Positions 5,075 to 7,407 of a stretch of DNA of 7,407 bases are shown here, piece by piece. Both the position numbers and the translations under genes were made by a program. Within the stretch, counting starts at the first letter, position 1; each line of letters starts with the position of its first letter. Below the pieces are notes generated by a model. The model saw nothing but the letters and a program-made list of their open reading frames with translations, was not told where the DNA came from and did no database searches. This DNA comes from Acidobacteriota bacterium (lineage in GTDB: Bacteria; Acidobacteriota; Terriglobia; Terriglobales; SCQP01): positions 1 through 7,407 of the forward strand of contig JAKAOE010000087.1 in the NCBI GenBank assembly GCA_021823305.1, in the 5' to 3' direction.

Positions 5075-7234
5075 GTGTCGGCAGCACACTCATCTTCTCA
5101 TTGGCCGGGACAGCCCTGTCCTGAGCAGCTCCTGCTTGCGGCGCATGCGCATCTACTCGCCGGCGCCGTCCCTCTGCTGCGCCAGTGGCGGCGGAGCCAG
5201 CCCTTGGCCGGTACTCTCAATGCGCGCGCCCGGCTCACGCTGGAACAGCTTCTGCTGCCCCGCCCCGCGCAGAAAGGCATGGAGTTCTGGCACGAGCAGG
5301 TGCGCTACACCGCCGCGCGGCTCGCCAAGCTTGGCGTTTCCATGCAGCAGGTGAGCGCGGCCTACACTCGGTTTCGGCCGTTGGCCGAAGCCCGGCTGCG
5401 GTCCCGCTTCGGCGCCGGGCGCGCGGCGGCGGCGCAAGCCTGGTTTCAGCGCCAAACCGAAACCGCCGTGGCCGAGGCCTGCGTGGCGCTGCAGGGCAAG
5501 GCGGTCGAGGCGCTGGTCAAGGTGCTGGATGCCGAGCTCGGCGCCGCCAACTTGGAAGACTTGCTGCAACGCCTGCTCGGCCATGCGGCGCAGTTGTTTC
5601 CCATCCGCTGGGGCGAAATCCTGCTGCTGGACGAGGACGCCGGCAACGGCGCCCCGCACGCGGCAGGTCCCGAGTCGCACCAGCCCGACCGGGGCGAGAT
5701 CGCAGGGACCGGGCCGCGAACCGGGGTCCCCGACGCGCTTGCGCGTCGGGGTGGTCGTAATTCCAAGGGGCGGACCGCTGCCGGGGTGCCACGCTCCGGA
5801 AGGGGCGAGGCGCAAGCGATGCTAGCCGCCCCGGCGCAGCCACAGCCGCGGGCGGTACGACGCAGGGAGGCCGGCCGACTGAGTTGCGCGCCCAGTATCC
5901 AACCCGCCCATAGTGCCTTTCGGGCCCGGCCCCAAGCCGGGCCCGACGCACCCGCCCCGGTAGTGGAGCCCGCCGTGTGCAACTCAGGAGGAGCGTACAG
6001 GGACGTACGTGACGACGGCCGGCCGACCGAGCCCGCCCTGGCGCATTCAAAGCCCGGGCGGGACGACGACGCAGCGCGCCGCGCATCGCCCCGCCCCGCT
6101 CGTAGCCTGCGCCATGCCGCCGCCTACGGCCTGACGCCGGGCATGATCCTCGAAACCGCCGGCGTGGGCCCGTTCTTCCGCCGGGTGTTGCGGCGGGGCT
6201 CGCCCGCGTTCCTGCTCGATGCCGCCAACGATCCGCGGGTGGCGCAGCCCTACTACCGCGCCCTCGAGGTCAAGTCCGTCTGGGCGGTGCCGCTCGTGGC
6301 GCGGCAACTGGGAGACGTCTCGAGCGCCAGCGGCCGTCCGTTGCCGGGGATCGAAGCACGTAAGCCGAGCGACCAACGGGAGCGACCCGGGCGCCGGCCA
6401 GTGCGGCCCGAGGTGCTCGGCATCCTCACCGTCGGCTTTGACCGCGTCTACGAGTGCCTGCCCCAGGAGCGCGACCTGCTGCTGGCGCTCGCCGAACGCT
6501 CCACGCTGGCGATCGAGCGCACCCGCATGGCCGAGCGCCTCCGCCGCGAACAGGCGCGCGTGGTGGATTTGTCCCGCCGCCTGCTCGCCGCCCACGAAGA
6601 GGAGCGCCGCCGCATCGGCCGCGATCTGCACGACGAGACCGGCCAGGCGCTGCTGGCGCTCCGCCTCTACCTCGAAATGGGCCTGCGCCAAAGCTCGCCC
6701 GAGGCGGCGCGCGCCTGGCTCGATAAGGCGGTGGCGTTGGTGGACCGCAGCGTCGCCGAGTTGCGTCGCATCCTGGCGCAACTGTCCCCGCTGCTGCTCG
6801 ATGAGCTCGGCCTCGAGCCGGCGCTGCGGCTCGAGCTGCGCCGCCTGCGCGCCCAGCACGGCTGGCGCGCCCGCTTTCGGTTTGTCGCCGGTGCGCGCCT
6901 CGACCATGGCCTGGAAGTACTGGTCTACCGCCTCGTGCTCGAAGGCCTGCGCAACGCCGCCCGCCACGCGCGCGCGCGCCGGGTCCACCTCACCATTACC
7001 TGCGGCGCGGCCGAGGTCGCCATCCGGCTGCGCGACGACGGCGTCGGCCTGCCCCGCAATCAAGTTCCGCCGCCCCGCCCGGACGGCGGTCGCTTCGGCC
7101 TCTCCGGCATGCGCGAGCGCGTCCGCCTCGCCGGCGGTCAGCTCGAGTTGCGTTCCCCCCGCGACGGGCGCGGCCTCTGCCTCGCCATCAGCCTGCCGCT
7201 GCACCCCGCCGCGCGCGCCGCCTATGCCTCCTGA
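5075..7234 (+). CDS. NarL-type sensor histidine kinase with a GAF domain carrying two in-frame insertions
   Basis: A sensor kinase that should autophosphorylate and signal to the response regulator encoded next. There is no transmembrane segment, so it is a soluble kinase. From the GTG at 5075 it is 719 residues. Order: an alpha-helical N-terminal region (about 1-155, with an LGVSMQQVSAAYTRF segment); a GAF domain (about 160-490); HisKA_3 with HDETGQ and phosphoacceptor His519; HATPase_c with the N box E623...N627 (RNAARHA), DDGVGL at 654-659 and GLSGM at 675-679. The GAF core is split. GEILLLDED and LRHAAAYGL are separated by about 150 residues, and VWAVPLVAR and EVLGILTVGF by about 35. Without these the protein would be about 530 residues. 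All kinase motifs are intact and the frame is maintained. The GTG start is inferred from the leader and a weak GGAAAT at 5059; a start as late as the ATG at 5279 is possible. The frame is open further upstream only because it runs antisense to miaA. Confidence 0.85.
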   Translation: MSAAHSSSHWPGQPCPEQLLLAAHAHLLAGAVPLLRQWRRSQPLAGTLNARARLTLEQLLLPRPAQKGMEFWHEQVRYTAARLAKLGVSMQQVSAAYTRFRPLAEARLRSRFGAGRAAAAQAWFQRQTETAVAEACVALQGKAVEALVKVLDAELGAANLEDLLQRLLGHAAQLFPIRWGEILLLDEDAGNGAPHAAGPESHQPDRGEIAGTGPRTGVPDALARRGGRNSKGRTAAGVPRSGRGEAQAMLAAPAQPQPRAVRRREAGRLSCAPSIQPAHSAFRARPQAGPDAPAPVVEPAVCNSGGAYRDVRDDGRPTEPALAHSKPGRDDDAARRASPRPARSLRHAAAYGLTPGMILETAGVGPFFRRVLRRGSPAFLLDAANDPRVAQPYYRALEVKSVWAVPLVARQLGDVSSASGRPLPGIEARKPSDQRERPGRRPVRPEVLGILTVGFDRVYECLPQERDLLLALAERSTLAIERTRMAERLRREQARVVDLSRRLLAAHEEERRRIGRDLHDETGQALLALRLYLEMGLRQSSPEAARAWLDKAVALVDRSVAELRRILAQLSPLLLDELGLEPALRLELRRLRAQHGWRARFRFVAGARLDHGLEVLVYRLVLEGLRNAARHARARRVHLTITCGAAEVAIRLRDDGVGLPRNQVPPPRPDGGRFGLSGMRERVRLAGGQLELRSPRDGRGLCLAISLPLHPAARAAYAS
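5728..5751. repeat. Perfect hairpin in insertion 1
   Basis: CCCCGACGCGC at 5728-5738 pairs perfectly with GCGCGTCGGGG at 5741-5751 around a TT loop, an 11-bp stem. No U-tract follows, so it is not a normal intrinsic terminator. It lies within translated sequence. Confidence 0.8.
5879..5987. repeat. Long-range stem enclosing a second perfect hairpin in insertion 1
   Basis: CTGAGTTGC at 5879-5887 is perfectly complementary to GCAACTCAG at 5979-5987. As RNA the stem extends to 13 pairs (5879-5891 with 5975-5987) if two G-U pairs are allowed. Inside it, an 11-bp perfect stem (5920-5930 with 5936-5946, core GGGCCCGGC/GCCGGGCCC) closes a CCCAA loop. ACCCGCCC followed by TAGTG occurs on each side of this inner hairpin (5902-5915 and 5950-5965). 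The nested layout resembles a folded RNA element rather than protein-coding sequence. Confidence 0.65.
6032..6062. repeat. Hairpin near the end of insertion 1
   Basis: CCCGCCCTGGC at 6032-6042 pairs with GCCCGGGCGGG at 6052-6062, 10 of 11 positions, with one T/C mismatch and a 9-nt loop. It lies about 45 bp before the GAF coding sequence resumes. Confidence 0.6.
6305..6409. repeat. Insertion 2 inside the kinase GAF domain
   Basis: About 105 bp (35 codons) inserted between the GAF strands VWAVPLVAR and EVLGILTVGF, where the family normally has a one- or two-residue turn. By hand count 9 of 35 codons end in A or T (about 26%), matching insertion 1 and unlike the flanks. It contains the palindrome GAGACGTCTC (6312-6321) and the inverted pairs CCGTTG (6338-6343) with CAACGG (6374-6379) and GCGCC (6324-6328) with GGCGC (6390-6394). 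CCGTTGCCGGGG at 6338-6349 matches CCGCTGCCGGGG of insertion 1 (5775-5786) at 11 of 12 positions. It is probably a related or degraded repeat; an ordinary long loop is the alternative. Confidence 0.5.
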
Positions 7235-7242
7235 CGATCTCC

Positions 7243-7407
7243 ATGATGAAAATGCGACTGCTCCTCACCGATGACCACACCCTCTTCCGCCAGGGCCTGC
7301 GTACCCTGCTCGACGCCGAGTACGACATGCAGGTCGTGGGCGAGGCCCAGGACGCGGGCGAAGCCGTGGCCAAAGCCGAAGAACTCAAGCCCGATATCGT
7401 GCTGATG
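7243..7407 (+). CDS. NarL/LuxR-type response regulator, 3' end outside window
   Basis: The first 55 codons of a receiver domain, starting MMKMRLLLTDDH and continuing LFRQGLRTLL, VVGEAQDAGEAV and KPDIVLM. This is the usual N-terminus of NarL/FixJ regulators. The acidic pair TDD that binds Mg is present. The phosphoacceptor aspartate would be the very next residue after the last base. A LuxR-type HTH is expected downstream but not visible. ATG codons at 7243, 7246 and 7252 are all possible starts, and no strong Shine-Dalgarno is seen. The gap to the kinase stop is only 8 bp, so the pair is probably one operon with coupled translation, with the kinase phosphorylating this regulator. Confidence 0.9.
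   Translation, partial: MMKMRLLLTDDHTLFRQGLRTLLDAEYDMQVVGEAQDAGEAVAKAEELKPDIVLM

Larger units (their letters stand above)
5650..6106. repeat. Structured, non-coding-like insertion 1 inside the kinase GAF domain
   Basis: A stretch of about 457 bp that separates two adjacent GAF beta-strands of the kinase. The translation is Pro/Arg/Gly/Ala-rich without recognisable secondary-structure pattern. By hand count, 39 of 155 codons between 5642 and 6106 end in A or T (about 25%). In the GAF segment just after it (6107-6304) the count is 4 of 66 (about 6%). It contains several inverted repeats: 5728-5751, 5767-5773 with 5826-5832, 5879-5891 with 5975-5987 enclosing 5920-5946, and 6032-6062. No transposase, target duplication or terminal repeat is evident. 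It is best read as a palindromic or structured repeat element inserted in frame. Exact borders are uncertain by some tens of bases. Confidence 0.6.

Noticed and set aside
5728..5751. Intrinsic terminator
   Set aside because: The stem is strong, but no T-tract follows on either strand and it lies inside an ORF whose downstream half encodes intact kinase motifs.
5650..6106. Frameshifted GAF coding sequence as an explanation of the insertion
   Set aside because: The translations of this stretch that I could inspect in other frames do not restore GAF-like sequence, and the GAF strands on both sides are in the same frame and appear otherwise complete. It is extra sequence rather than shifted coding.

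Overview
The window is strongly GC-rich and gene-dense. It carries five complete genes plus one gene cut at each end. The mix is a Tat-exported MsrB, a vapBC module, a large secreted Asp-box (BNR/VPS10-like) beta-propeller, miaA, and a NarL-type sensor kinase with its response regulator. This suggests a soil-type Gram-negative bacterium; Acidobacteriota (Solibacter/Bryobacter-like) is my best guess from memory of where such propellers are abundant. The taxonomic call is inference.

Layout: (1) 1-575, + strand: the 3' part of an msrB whose product begins, as far as visible, with a twin-arginine export signal. (2) 598-1193, - strand: a vapB-vapC toxin-antitoxin pair, convergent with msrB after a 22-bp gap. 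The toxin has alanine where the family's third catalytic acidic residue is expected. (3) 1194-1312: a divergent intergenic region with an AT-rich island and a TGTGTA direct repeat. (4) 1313-4066, + strand: a secreted propeller protein with about eleven Asp boxes. (5) 4038-4997, - strand: miaA, whose 3' end overlaps the propeller gene tail-to-tail by 29 bp. (6) 4998-5074: a divergent intergenic region with a TATACT box. (7) 5075-7234, + strand: a histidine kinase with a helical N-terminus, GAF, HisKA_3 and HATPase_c. (8) 7243 to the end: the start of a NarL/LuxR-type response regulator. It lies 8 bp after the kinase stop and is its likely partner.

The most unusual feature is inside the kinase. 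Its GAF domain is interrupted twice, in frame and without stops, by sequence that does not look like protein-coding DNA: about 457 bp at 5650-6106 and about 105 bp at 6305-6409. Both sit where a GAF fold has beta-hairpin loops. Both have about 25% A/T-ending codons, against about 6% in the GAF sequence between them. The larger one is packed with inverted repeats. The two share a near-identical 12-mer. They look like palindromic or structured repeat elements that have been accommodated in an open reading frame, comparable in concept to Rickettsia palindromic elements.

No tRNA, rRNA, CRISPR array or transposase gene was seen.
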